This document shows positions 1 to 10,972 of a DNA stretch of 64,000 nucleotides, piece after piece. The first letter of the stretch is position 1; the number at the start of each line of letters is the position of its first letter. Origin of the DNA: Prosopocoilus inquinatus (taxonomy: Eukaryota; Arthropoda; Insecta; Coleoptera; Lucanidae); NCBI GenBank assembly GCA_036172665.1, contig CM069872.1, forward strand, positions 52,128,101-52,192,100, in the 5' to 3' direction. The notes under the pieces are model-generated. The model ran no database searches and was not told where the DNA came from. It saw only the letters and a program-made list of their open reading frames with translations. Made by a program: the position numbers and the translations under genes.

Positions 1-38
1 ACTGGCCGTATATGACACATCAATTCAGCTGGCCGTGA
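1..38. repeat. End fragment of an inverted-repeat element
   Basis: The first bases closely resemble 26485-26525 (both read ...GTATATGAC.(T/C)ATCAATTCA.CTGGCC..). At 26.2-26.5 kb this sequence is one terminus of a ~305 bp element. Here only the terminus is visible because the window begins. Confidence 0.6.
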
Positions 39-40
39 CT

Positions 41-118
41 TAAGCAGTACCTTTTTGATGGAAGAAAAATTACAGGAAACTGTAATTGTCTACTATTTTC
101 TTTTCTACTTTCAACCGT
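41..118. mobile_element. Truncated MITE, family A
   Basis: Half copy of the element seen complete at 16016-16279 and twice at 29.2-29.65 kb. It keeps the diagnostic palindromic core ATTACAG(G)AAACTGTAAT followed by TGTCTACTATTTTC and CAACCG. The other terminus is missing. It lies inside an intron of the serine protease gene. Confidence 0.65.
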
Positions 119-134
119 CGGAGCGGAAACTTAC

Positions 135-701
135 GGACGTGTGCCCCCAGCCGACGACAATGGAGCTTACTCCGGCGGCTGGTCTTGATCCTTGACCGGG
201 CAACCCGATAGTAGCAACTCCCGCCTGACCCAGGGGGAAGGTCACGCTCACCTGTGAACAACCCCCGAAATTAACAAAATGGCGGCTTTGCATTCAGCAC
301 TCGGCGCACGTACGCTAAGCACCGCGACGTCGTTATTCAGGGTGGCCGTGTTGAAGCCCCCGTGGATGAAGCCGCCGTTGACCTGGCGCGTCACGCCCCC
401 TGATCCGTGGAGGGCGCTTCCCGCGCGGAAACTCAAGCTGGCCACGGACATTCTACAAAAGAAGAACAAACAATTGATTATGCGTGCGCCTGGAAACCCC
501 CTTGCGCCTGAATTACCCCGAGACACAATGGGCGGCCGTCACGGACCACGACGCGCTGATAATCGCAGCGCCGCACATGTGCGAACTCCATCCACGCAGC
601 GAAAGAGCGTAGGGGTGGCTGGCGATGGGGACGGGGCTTCCTCCGACTATGCGACCGTCCAACATTGGCACCTGGGGTTCCCCATTATACCGCGGGGGCA
701 T
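135..701 (-). CDS. Trypsin-like serine protease (S1A), partial at 3' end
   Basis: Secreted-type endopeptidase of the chymotrypsin/trypsin fold. Exons on the minus strand: 701-517, 452-314, 251-135. The joins keep frame (2+1, then phase 0), with donors GTAATT, GTACGT and GTAAGT and acceptors TTTTGTAG and GTTCACAG. Exon 1 carries the activation site RIVGG and the catalytic His in TAAHC. Exon 2 carries the catalytic Asp in LNNDVAVLS. Exon 3 carries IGLPGQG and VVGWG. The exon with the active-site GDSGG and the specificity pocket must lie left of base 1, so substrate preference cannot be read. The ATG at 701 gives MPPRYNGEPQVPMLDGRIVGG-like sequence with no hydrophobic signal peptide. Either a short upstream exon is missed, or the start is unusual, since a TATA box sits only ~60 bp upstream. 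The family is certain; the 5' end is not. Confidence 0.85.
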
Positions 702-758
702 AATAAAATCCCCCGGGGGTGCTGTTTGAAAAGGCGAGTCACCAATTTTGCTTGTTGC

Positions 759-765
759 TTATATA
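759..765 (-). promoter_or_regulatory. Candidate TATA box of the serine protease gene
   Basis: TATATAA on the minus strand, about 32 bp upstream of a plausible start near 733 and ~60 bp upstream of the ATG at 701. If it is used, transcription begins too close to the ATG to leave room for a separate signal-peptide exon. Confidence 0.4.
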
Positions 766-1844
766 ACCAGAAGGCGGTATTTCGAGGCCTTTTTCTAATC
801 GATCAACGCAACGGCGCTTACCATGTATGCACAGTCGCGATCAAGCGATTCGAGACCGATTGACGGTTTTGTAATCCATACCACCAGCGTCAGCAGGAGT
901 TTTGATTAGAATGACTGCGACTCGATTAGAAAAGAGGCCCCGAAATTCCGCACTCTGCTCATAGTTCCAACAATAGAGTTTGAACCGTCAGAATCATGAT
1001 AGAGTCGCTGGCTCTTATTAACAACTGATTCTGTTGGTTCTGGACTTACACAGAAGGATTACGAACCTGCAAGGGCGCAGCTGATGACCGCCAAAACCGA
1101 CAGAACGCACAACATCTCGGCCACGGAAATACAGAAATTAAATCGGCCCCTCGAGTTTTTATAAGGGCGGCCTTATCAACGAGACCGATCGTTGGGTACT
1201 CGAATACTGATAAAATATTTCCTTTTCGGAAGAGATAAGGCGTTCCAGCTTTGACACTTAAGAGAGATCGCAACGAAAGATTGAAACTATTTTGGAAATC
1301 GAGAGTGACCTTGACGAGTCTAAGTATTGTTCGAGAACGTATTGAGATTAAGATCTGAGCAGGTTCTTACTTTTATTATTAATAGAAAATGACTCCTCTT
1401 CAGATTTCTGGTTAATTTGTCGTGATGAGGAGAGAAACAAAACAGTATTTTATCATTAAATTGACTAACTCGAATCACAATAGCCGTTTAGTCAAATGAA
1501 TATTTGCTTCTGTATACAAGTGGAGCAAAGGTCATCAGATCAGGAGAAAAACGGCCCGAAGATAAGAAAACAACGCACAGCAACGTTGCCAGTTGTTGGT
1601 AACCGTTTTACACCAGACGCTTCCATAAAAATATGGGAGAATTCCACCAGGTCCACCCTTCCAGGACCATACGTACCAAAGTATAAGAAAGGGTTTCTTT
1701 CAACTCCTTCCTAAATTATTCTTCCCCTTAAGAAATTCCAATCTTCAAATAATATCCCCAAATATAGGGATAAAATCCCTGAGTTGGCAACGCTGGTTGA
1801 ACGCGCTCAGTCTGTTAAAAGTTTTTCGTGCGTCAAAGTTGTTT
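766..1844. other. Gene-free stretch, one unassigned ORF
   Basis: No recognisable gene. A 72-codon open frame on the plus strand at 1496-1714 is not low-complexity (it contains NRFTPDASIKIWEN) but matches no family I know and has no clear splice or promoter context. It may be chance or a decayed fragment. Confidence 0.3.
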
Positions 1845-3420
1845 ATTTCCATCTTTTGTTTTTCGATATTTGACGTTCTTAATCTAGTTTCTTTTTCTTT
1901 TCGAATCTTCCGTGTTTGTTGTATTTTTCAATTGTTTTATCGTATTTCAGCGTTGTTGATGCGTCCCATTGTTTTTCTTTCTTTTTTTTTTTAAACGTCT
2001 TTTTTCTTTTGTTTTCATATTGCAACGTCCTTTGTCTAGGTGGTTTTTTCTTCCGTGTTCGTTTTATTTTTCATTTGTGTCTTTTTTGCTCGTTTAATTT
2101 TTTTTGTTTTTTTTTTTAAATATTTATTTTGTTCTTCTTTTGTTTTTCGTATTGCAACGCGTCCTTTGTGTAGTTTTTTTCTTCCATGTTTGTTCGTTTT
2201 ATTTTTCAATTGTGTCTTGTGTGCTCGTTTCATTTTCTTTCATGTTTTTTTTTTAAGTCTATGTTCATTTCATTCTTCTTTTGTTTGTGTTTCGGTATTC
2301 GGTGTTCTTCATCTTTTTTTTTACTTCTCGAACCTTCCGTGTTTGTTTTGTTTCTCATTTGTGTATTGTATTTCGGCATTTCTTGCTCGTTTAATTTTTT
2401 TTTCCTTTTTTTACTCGTCGATGTTTTGTTTATTTAGTTCTTCTTTTGTTTTACGTAATTCAACGTTCTGTGTCTAGTTTTTTCTGTTCGTATCTTGGCG
2501 GACGATTTTTCAATTGTTTTCATAATTCGGCGTTGTTTACTCGTTTCATTTTTTTTTCTTATTTTTTACACGATGTTCATTTTGTTCTTCTTTTGTTTTT
2601 TTTTTGTATTGTAAATATATTCTTGACGTATTTACTTTTTTCTTTTCATTTGTATATCGTATTTCGGCATGCCTTGCTCGTTTAATTTTTTTTGTAATTT
2701 TTTTTATTCGTCGATGATGTATTTATTTAGTTCTTCTTTTGTTTTACATAATTCGACTTGTTTAGGTTTTTTCTGTTCGTATTTTCGTGTACGATTTTTC
2801 ATTTGTTCTCGTAATTCGGCGTTGTTTACTCGTTTCATTTTTTTTCTTGTTTTTTGCGCGATGTTTATTTTGCTCTTCTCTTGTTTTTTTTCTTTTGTAT
2901 TTCGACGTTCTTGCAATATTTACTTTTTGTTTCTTTTCAAATCTCCCTTGTTTGTTTTATTTTTCATTTGCGTCTCGTATTTCGACGTTGTTCGCCGATT
3001 TGTCTTTTCTTTCATATTTCCGTCCTTGTTTTCTTTTGTACGTCTCAGTTTGTTCGGTTCGCCTTTTTTTTTCTTATAATTCGACGTCCTTATTCTAATG
3101 GTTTTGTTTTCGAATCTTCCCATGTTTATTTTATTTTTCATTTGTTTCTCGTATTTCACTCGCTTCACTTGTTTTATTTATGTATCCATATTGTTTATTT
3201 CGTTCTTCTTTTGTTCTTATGCAATTCGACGTCCGTTATCTTTTCCTTTTGTTTCGTTTCGAATTTGTCACTTGGCCTTCGTATTCCGACGTTCGTCTTC
3301 TTCTTGCTTCTTATATTTCGGTGCCGCTCGTTTCATTTTGTGTTTGTTTTATTTTGTTTCGATTTTTTTAATCGACCGTGATCAGTTTTCTCTTATTTTC
3401 TTTTTCTAATCTAATTCTAA
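1845..3420. repeat. T-rich degenerate tandem repeat block
   Basis: Strong strand asymmetry: the plus strand is almost all T with interspersed G and C. Words such as CTCGTTTAATTTTTTTTG, TTCTTTTGTTTT and GTATTTCGACGTT recur roughly every 80-120 bp. The long open frames here are Phe/Ser/Leu-rich artefacts. Similar blocks lie at 8480-8720, 9055-9990 and 23940-25080, and in reverse orientation at 35470-36480. Confidence 0.75.
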
Positions 3421-4620
3421 CGAGTCATCAAAATAATTAAACATTTTACTTGCGGGAAGCCCTTGATTGTTGGTAATCCTGAACAGGCAACTGAAATTTT
3501 GATGAAAGTCTTCAGGTTAGGTAATTAGTACTGATTTAATTAATTAGACGTGAAGTATTCATCGTCTCCCAATGAATTAAAACGTCGTGGATTACTCCAG
3601 TTAATAAAAATTTTTAAACTGACCCACCCGGTATATCGAAATAACCTTCTTATTGATTAGGTTGACGTTTCTTACAGTCCTCTTTTGTTTCCTTTAATTT
3701 TCTGGCAATCGACGTCTGAAGAAGTGTTTTTTTTTTTTTGTAAATATGAAGCTGTCCATTGGTGCTTCGCCGATAATGGCGTCATCTTTTGATTGACTAG
3801 CGAACTTTGATTTTAATTCCTTGCATTCTAATATTTACCACGATATTTCACCATCCAAACGGTGTTACCAGCTGAATTGTTTTCAGCTTTGTGTCCATCT
3901 TATTGTGTTGTAATCGCGTGTACTTTGCGTAATTGTCTTTCACTTTCCGTGTCCATAATGACAGTTTCCCAGGAAGAAATCCGCACGTTGTCGCGTCGCG
4001 CGCGTCCTCCACGGATTGTGTCACCTACCAATTAGCATGGACACCTCGTCGTCGGAGCGGCAGCAAGAGTAAAAATGGACGGGGCGAAGAATGCCGATGA
4101 GCTTCCTCATTTTTCAAGAAAGCGGGGCGCATCTTAAAAGTGAAATGTGCAATTTCTCGCCGTGTAACTAACTAACTGCCATTATCCGAATGCAATTAAC
4201 CCACATTGCGGACTCGCAGCAATCCTCTTCTTTCTCGAGGCGGTCAACAACCGCCGTTTACATTTCGCCTCTTCGAAAAATCATCGCGTTCCTTATTTAT
4301 ATATTTACGAGTATTTATTTATTATTAATCGGATCCGAAATCCTAGTTTTGGCATGTCACCGATCAGGTTTTTTACATTACAAATATTTCCGAACCTCGA
4401 ATGTCAGGACGGTCATAAATATGGTAATTTTACGTTCTTGGCCGTGAACTTGAGCTTTATCGTCCGAATATTTTCTTCTGGTTGGATCGCTGGAACTAAT
4501 GGAGATCGAAGTCCATGTGTGCGGTTAACAAATTCACTTGCTACCTGGAAAACAAGAACGTATTTAAAAAAGTTTATTTTGTTTTAAATGGAATGCTCCT
4601 ATATTATTTGAGCATTATTG
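3421..4620. other. Gene-free, mostly unique DNA
   Basis: No coding exon with family resemblance was found on either strand. The sequence is more balanced in composition than its flanks, with a CpG-rich patch at about 3980-4070. It could hold regulatory sequence, but nothing specific can be named. Confidence 0.4.
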
Positions 4621-5480
4621 AATTGGACTGAGAGCGTTCAGAAACGAAAAAGGAAACGAACACAACCCAAATAGGGATGGGTTCAGTAACGGAGGGATGC
4701 GTTCAGTAATGGTTAAATTTATTCTTTCGCTTCCTGTTTCGTTTCTCTCTTAAATACTTAACCACTCGACTTCGATCGTTTCATTTGATCATCGGCAGTG
4801 TTTTTTTTTTGCGTAGACGCATTCAAAATTTCGACACGACTTGAAACTGTAAAAAAAACATTTCATTTCAGCGGCGGTCTTTTGTCTTTGCGACTTCTTT
4901 TGTTTTGGACACGTTCAGAATGTCGGAATGAAACGAAATTATGAGAAGTTAGTTTTATTACGACCGTCTTTTGTTTTTGTGACGACGCGTTCGAAATTTT
5001 GAAGAAATTACGACAAATTCGATTAATTTCTTCTTTTGTTTCTGCTACATTCGATTAATTTCAGGGAGTCTTTTGTTTTTGCAACGACACAACGCGTTCG
5101 AAATTCTGAAACGGACTGAAATCGTAATGACAAATTCGTTTCGGCAGTCTTTTGTTTTTGGGGCGCGGACTGTTTTATCTCTGACTCGGTGGTAATTTCG
5201 AAGGAAAATTAATTTCGTTGTTGACTGTCTTTTGTTTTCAATCGTGACGAAATAAAACAATATTTCATCGGCAGTCTTTTGTTATTCGGGCGCGTTCTCG
5301 ATTGAGGACGCGGATAGTTTCGCAGGCGGAGACGACGTGTTTCTTGTTTCGGAAGCGTTCATAATTTTACGACGTAGTTGACAGACGCGGGCAAATTTTG
5401 TTTTCTTTTTTCGATTGTTTTATTTTTAATTCGATTTAATTGCGCAAGATCGCGAACAAATTCGACACATAACATCCAAT
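4621..5480. repeat. Degenerate 'GCGTTCAGAATTT / TCTTTTGTTTTTG' repeats
   Basis: Loose recurrence of GCGTTCAGAAT(T), ATTACGACAAATT and CAGTCTTTTGTTTTTG every ~80-120 bp. A stretch at 5285-5330 (GATAGTTTCGCAGGCGG) is shared with 14088-14130, showing that the same family lies on both sides of the 7.3-11.9 kb region. Confidence 0.6.
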
Positions 5481-7345
5481 AATTTCAAAATTTGCGTTTC
5501 TTCAACTGTTTCAACGGCGTTTCTTCCAATTTCAGTCGACGCAGGGCGACCAATCGACGCGTGAAATTAACAAAAGCGATATTTCGGGTACGTTCTTGAT
5601 TAAAGGCCAACAGTTTTGTTGCTTGGCGACGGTTTCGGTTTCGGACGCGTTCAGAATTTATGACAAACACCAGTGCTCTCTTTTTTTATTTCGCGTTCAA
5701 ATTTTTAAAACGATAGTCCTTTGTTTTTGAAGCACAAAGGCGAAGTTCGACGAATCCCGTCGCAGATTTTGGAAACAAATTTGACACATAACATCCAACC
5801 ATTTCAAAATTTGCGTTTCTTCAACTTTTTCAACCGCGTTTCTTCCAATTTCAGTCGACGCACGGCGACCAATCGACGCGGGAAATTAACAAAAGAGATA
5901 TTTCGGGTACGTTCTGGATTAAAGACCGACAGTTTTGTTGCTTGGCGACGGTTTCTGTTTCGGACGCGTTCAGAATTTTCGAACGAATCGAAATTACGAT
6001 AAATTTCAGCGCTCTCTTGTTTTGTTTTGACTCGTACACGCGTTCAAATTTTTAAAACGATAGTCTTTTGTTTTTGAAACACAAAAGCGAAGTTCGTCGA
6101 ATTCCGTCGCAGATGTTGCGAACAAATTTGACAAATAACAACCAATAATTTCAAAATTTGCGTTTCTTCAACTGTTTCAACCGCGATTCTTCCAATCTCA
6201 TTCGACGCAGGGCGACCAATCGACGCGGGAAATTAACAAAAGCGATATTTCGTACGTTCTTGATTAAAGGACGACATTTTTGCTGCGTGCCGCCGGTTTC
6301 TGTTTCGGACGCGTTCAGAATTTTCGAACGAATCGAAATTACGACAAATTTCAGCGCTCTCTTGTTTTGTTTTGTTGCCTCGTACACGCGTTCAAATTTT
6401 TAAAACGATAGTCTCTTGTTTTTGAGAGACAAAAGCGAAGCTCGTCGAATCTCGTAGCAGATTTTGGAAATAAATTTAACATATAACATCCAATAACTTC
6501 AGTCGACGCCGGGCGACCAATCGACGCGGGAAATTAACAAACGCGATATTTCGGGTACGTTCTTCATTAAAGGCCGACAGTTTTCCTACGTGGCGACGGT
6601 TTCTGTTTCCGAAGCGTTCAGAATTTTCGAACGAATCGAAATTACGACAAATTTCAGCGCTCTCTTGTTTTGTTTTGCCTCGTACACGCGTTCAATTTTT
6701 TAAAACGAGTCTTTTGTTTTTGAGAGACTAAAGCGAAGCTCGTCGAATCTCGTCGCAGATTTTGAAAACAAATTTGATACATAACATCCAATAATTTCAA
6801 ATATTGCGTTTCTTCAACTGTTTCAACAGCGATTCTTCCAATTTCAGTCGACGCAGGGCGATCAATCGACCGGGGGAAATTAACAAAAGCGATATTTCGG
6901 CTACGTTCTTGATTAAAGGCTAACAGTTTTGCTGCGTGGCGACGGTTTCTGTTTCGGACGCGTTCAGAACTTTCGAACGAATCGAAATTTACGACAAATT
7001 TCAGCGCTCTCTTGTTTTGTTTTGCCTCGTACACGCGTTCAAATTTTTAAAACGAGTCTTTTGTTTTTGAGAGACAACAGCGAAGCTCGTCGAATCCCGT
7101 CACAGATTTTGGAAACAAATTTAACACATAACATCCAATCATTTCAGAATTTGCGTTTCTTCAACTGTTTCAACCGCGATTCTTCCAATCTCAGTCGACG
7201 CAGGGCGACCAATCGACGGGGGAAATTAACAAAAGCGATATTTCGGGTACGTTCTTGATTAAAGACCGACAGTTTTGTTGCGTGGCGACGGTTTCTGTTT
7301 CGGACGCGTTCAGAATTTTCGAACGAATCGAAATTAGGACAAATT
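5480..7345. repeat. ~350 bp tandem repeat, about 5.5 copies
   Basis: The word GGCGACCAATCGACG recurs near 5545, 5863, 6211, 6510 and 7203, with a diverged copy near 6857, giving spacings of ~300-350 bp. Each unit also carries ACGCGTTCA, TTCAACTGTTTCAACCGCG and GCGATATTTCGGGTACGTTC. Copies differ by scattered substitutions and small deletions; the copy around 6480 lacks ~50 bp. A more diverged relative lies at 12900-13120. Open frames in it are not conserved. Confidence 0.8.
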
Positions 7346-8480
7346 CCAGCGCCAAATTTTTAAAACGAATTTAAATCGTGACGAATTCGAATTCCATTGA
7401 CGAATCGACGAGGTTTTCTGGTTTTGATCGAGTGAAGAAGCCGATGGTTACGCACGCTATAAAAAATAAATTCAACAAATCGCGTCAATAATAAATTAGA
7501 AGAGGGCCAAGCATGCTGTCTTACATACGTAGGCCTCGCCCTTTTTACTACGTCTTTGCGTTCGCGAACGTTCACTTTCTAGAAACGGCACCGATCGACC
7601 GACGCCGACGCGATGTACGCGGACGGCGACGTGCTTGACACACCTGAGGAAGTCGAAGAGGACAGGAGAGTGAGAGAGAGAGAACGAAAAAAAAAACGAA
7701 TGCTATCCACTTACATTTGGGTGCCGAAAAAACGAGGCGGCAAACATCCGGGTGAATTAAAAAAAAGCGAAGCGTTTAAAAAAAGTGAACGCGAGTAACT
7801 TTCTCGAAAACAAAAAGTGTCTAAAATTTTGGGCATAAAACGAATGCGCGGCGGAGAGGGTCGGGGTGCGTTCCATTATTGTGAAACCGCCGGTGTTTTT
7901 ATTTTGTTTTATTTTATTAGCGCGAGGTCTAATTGAAATGCGTTCGGCTCGTTGCCCCCTTGATTTGAATGCGGCACATCTCTGAGTCGATTTTCTACAT
8001 ACTTGTTGGTCAACAAACACTCAGCACGAAAAGAGAAAGGTTTATGTGGGTCATCGCGTTGAAGATACCGCTGCCGGACGTTGCGCTTCTTGCGTCACAG
8101 CGCGCGGGACCGTTTCCATATAAAACGCAAAAACGAGAAAGTACCATCTTCTTCGCGCGCCCGGGAAGGGCGAGAAGGGGGCCGCACGTTTGGGCTGATT
8201 TCTCTCGTTTATAATTAACGCCGATGTCGATATCATCATCATCATCAACAGCAACTTTGCATTGCGCGCGCGAGTTGGGAAATCGGAATGACGCTCCGAC
8301 AGTTTTTTTTTTCTTGCGTTCATAAATCCAGTAGCCTCCTCTTTCTTAAGCTCACTGTTTTAAGAATTTCAATCAATCAATTGCCAACAAAGATTAATAG
8401 ATTTCAAACATCGCTGGGGTTAGGATGTTTGAAAAACACAAGAAAAACAGAACAACGTCTTTTGACTATCTTTTTTCTGC
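7346..8480. other. Gene-free stretch
   Basis: No supported gene. The stretch is mixed in composition, with a short ATCATCATC run near 8230. A 61-codon Lys/Glu/Arg-rich open frame at 7613-7798 (plus) has no recognisable domain. Confidence 0.35.
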
Positions 8481-8720
8481 TCTGTTAAATAATCGTCGGC
8501 ATTATTTGTTTTTTTTTGTTGTTGTTTTTATACAGCTTTTGTTTTTCGAGTTACGAGTTTGTTTGTTTCGTCCTCTGGATTTCTTTTGTTTTTTTTTTGT
8601 ATTTTGACGTTTCTTTCATTTTGTTTGCCCTTTTCCATTTTCTTTGTTTTGTTTTTGTTCAATTGCTCGTGGTTCGTTTGTTTGTTTTACGGGGTTTCGT
8701 CCGCCACCTAACAACCAAAG
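8480..8720. repeat. T-rich degenerate repeat block
   Basis: Same word usage as 1845-3420 (TTTTTTGTTGTTG, TTTCTTTTGTTTTTTT, GTATTTTGACG). No coding evidence. Confidence 0.6.
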
Positions 8721-8741
8721 AAGCAACCGCCCGCGCCGTCA

Positions 8742-8826
8742 CGTGACAAACGTCAAAATGACAGATGTAAGAAACATCAAACTGACAGATCTCAACGTCA
8801 AAGTGACAGAAGTCACAGCGACAGTT
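8742..8826. repeat. ~22 bp minisatellite built on TGACAG
   Basis: Four short imperfect repeats of the form ACGTCAAA(A/G)TGACAGA.GT. They are followed by the inverse words TGTCATTTTGACAG at 8838-8852. The TGACAG/CTGTCA word also recurs through 25.6-28.0 and 29.9-30.65 kb. Confidence 0.55.
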
Positions 8827-9009
8827 ACCTCGGAGACGTTGTCATTTTGACAGCTACCATAGTAGCGCCGCGTCAACTGCACTGTCACGATGGTGACCGT
8901 CGCATTGATACAAACAAAAGATTCATTTTGTTTAAATTTTGTTGCAAATCGTTTTTGATTGCTAAAAAAAATTTGTGCAAATCAGCGAACGTAAGATGTC
9001 GCTAATTTA

Positions 9010-9064
9010 ACTGTTTTTGATTGCAGTGAAAACCTCGAGCAGCCTCTGTACGGCTGTTTCGTTT
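9010..9064 (+). repeat. Dispersed ~50 bp repeat, copy 1
   Basis: GTTTTTGATTGCAGTGAAAA followed by CCTCGAGCAGCCTCTGTAC matches 44654-44706 with only a few changes. The rest of the flanks do not match, so this is a short dispersed repeat or the end of a longer decayed element. Confidence 0.6.
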
Positions 9065-9990
9065 TTTTTTACTTTTCAGATTTTCTATGTTGTTTATTTT
9101 TGTATTTAAATATTGTTTGTTTGAATTTCTTGCGTTTATCTCGTTCTTTTGATTTATTTTCCCCGTTTTATTGTTGTTTGTTCATTTGTTTTTTTTTTAT
9201 ATGTCACTCCTCATGTTTTTTTTTGTTTTGTTTTTGTTTCGATTGTCGTCGTCCTGCGAAGGATTTCTTTATTTTTTTTTCGGTGTAATTGATTTCACAA
9301 ATGAATTCAAATTTTGCTCATTCGGAAACAGTTTTAGAAAAGCGTCGATTATATGATGATTTCTTTTTTGTTTTTCGTTTTTGTTTTATTATTTTTCGTA
9401 TTTCTTTTAATTTTCGTTTTTGTTTCTCGTATTACGACGGCTCTTTCTTTTTTTTTTCAAATTTTGACGTTGTTTTCTCTAATTTCCTTTTGTCTTCACA
9501 TTTTCGTGTTGTTTTCGCATTTCATTTGTTTTTTGCATTTTCCAGGCTTTTTGCTTTGTTTCTTTCGTTTGACCTTATTTGTTCGTTTGACATTCTTCGT
9601 TTTTCACTTGTTTATGTCGTTAATTTTTTGTTTTTGTAACGCCATGTTGTTTGTTTAATTTTCTTCCGCTGGTCGCAGTTTGATGTTGCTTGCGTAATTC
9701 TCTCCCGTTTTTTGTTTTTTTTAAATATATTTAGCCGTCTCATTTCGTTTGTTTTCCATACTTTAACGTCGTTTATTTTCGCTTGATTTGTTTTTTTTTA
9801 AGTGTCATCCGTGTCTCTTGTTTCATTTCCTTTCCTTTGTTTTTCACATTTTTCTTCTTGTTTATTTTGTTTTCGCTTTTCGATACTGTTTGCCAAATTC
9901 AATGTAGTTTTGTTATTTTTTCCCCATTTTTCTTCTGTTCATCTCACTTTCTTTCTCGATCTTTCTTTTTCCTTGGCATTTCGATGCGTA
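9055..9990. repeat. T-rich degenerate repeat block
   Basis: Plus strand dominated by T with the same TTTTGTTTTTCGT words as 1845-3420. The Phe-rich open frames here are compositional artefacts. Confidence 0.7.
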
Positions 9991-10960
9991 CATACAGGGT
10001 GTATAAAACAAAAAACTAACGGATTTTTGAATCGCATCGAGACGGTGCGACGCGACGTTCAGTTGTTTCATCGCGAGCAGTTTTCAAAACGTCGAATGAA
10101 TGCGCGCTACCTTCGGCAATTTGACACTTTTTTTGCAATTCCGGAAACAAGATGAGTGGGGGAGAGGGGCGCACCCGCGTAATTCGAAAACCACTCATCT
10201 TAAATCGACGATGTGACGCATCATTTCGGGCTAGAATTCACTTTCAATTCGAAAACTCCCTAACGCGCGGGGTGTTCCCCTTAAAAAAGTCTTTTCGACT
10301 CGCGCCCCAATAATTCAGTGTTCAATTGTTTATTTTCGGGAACGCGAATCAAAACTTTAGATAGACGCCACTCTAAGGTTTTTTTTTTTTAATTCCAAAA
10401 GTAAGAAAAGTGAATCCCAAACGAGGGTGTGACGGCGAGGGGGGGGGCGGGAAATTACTCGTAAGTAACATTCTGGCCCCGTAAAACTACGAAACCGTTC
10501 GCCCCAGACGTACGCTTCGACTTATGAATTCGAGCCAGAATTTTGAAGAGGAAATATAAATTCAAGACTCCAAAATACTTATACAGGGTGTTCCTTTAAA
10601 AATAAATAATCTTTTTTTGGAAGTGCGGGGGAGGTTTTTGCAATTTCGAAAATATGGACTCTTGAATCCTGAATGGTGGATAGCGATTGGTTTTTCTTTT
10701 TGTTTGTTTTTGTTTGTTTGTTTTTTAATGTAAATATCCGGTGCGGTGCAGGGAAATTTAATTAGAGTAAAACTTTTGCGTGGGGCGTGTGGTGTAGCTA
10801 AATGAGAAGCTTTTGTTTTTACGGTGACAAATGTATTTTTTTATAAAAACATAACCTATGAAAAGCTTTATACAAAATAAAATTAACGCTTGTTCGAAAC
10901 ACAGAAGACAGCGTATTGCATCATGACCCGTGTGCGATGGTGGTAGCAACGAATTGCCTC
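9991..10960. other. Gene-free stretch with two ACAGGGTG termini
   Basis: TACAGGGTGTATAAAA at 9995 and TACAGGGTGTTCCTTTAAA at 10583 resemble termini of insect non-autonomous DNA elements. Matching inverted ends could not be placed with confidence. A homopolymer G run lies near 10440. Downstream flank of the glycine-rich gene. Confidence 0.35.
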
Positions 10961-10972
10961 AGTTCTTTGAGC

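Noticed and set aside
1797..3409. Several Phe/Ser/Leu-rich frames that look like membrane proteins
   Set aside because: They come from T-rich repeat DNA and overlap in all three frames. They have no signature residues or gene structure.
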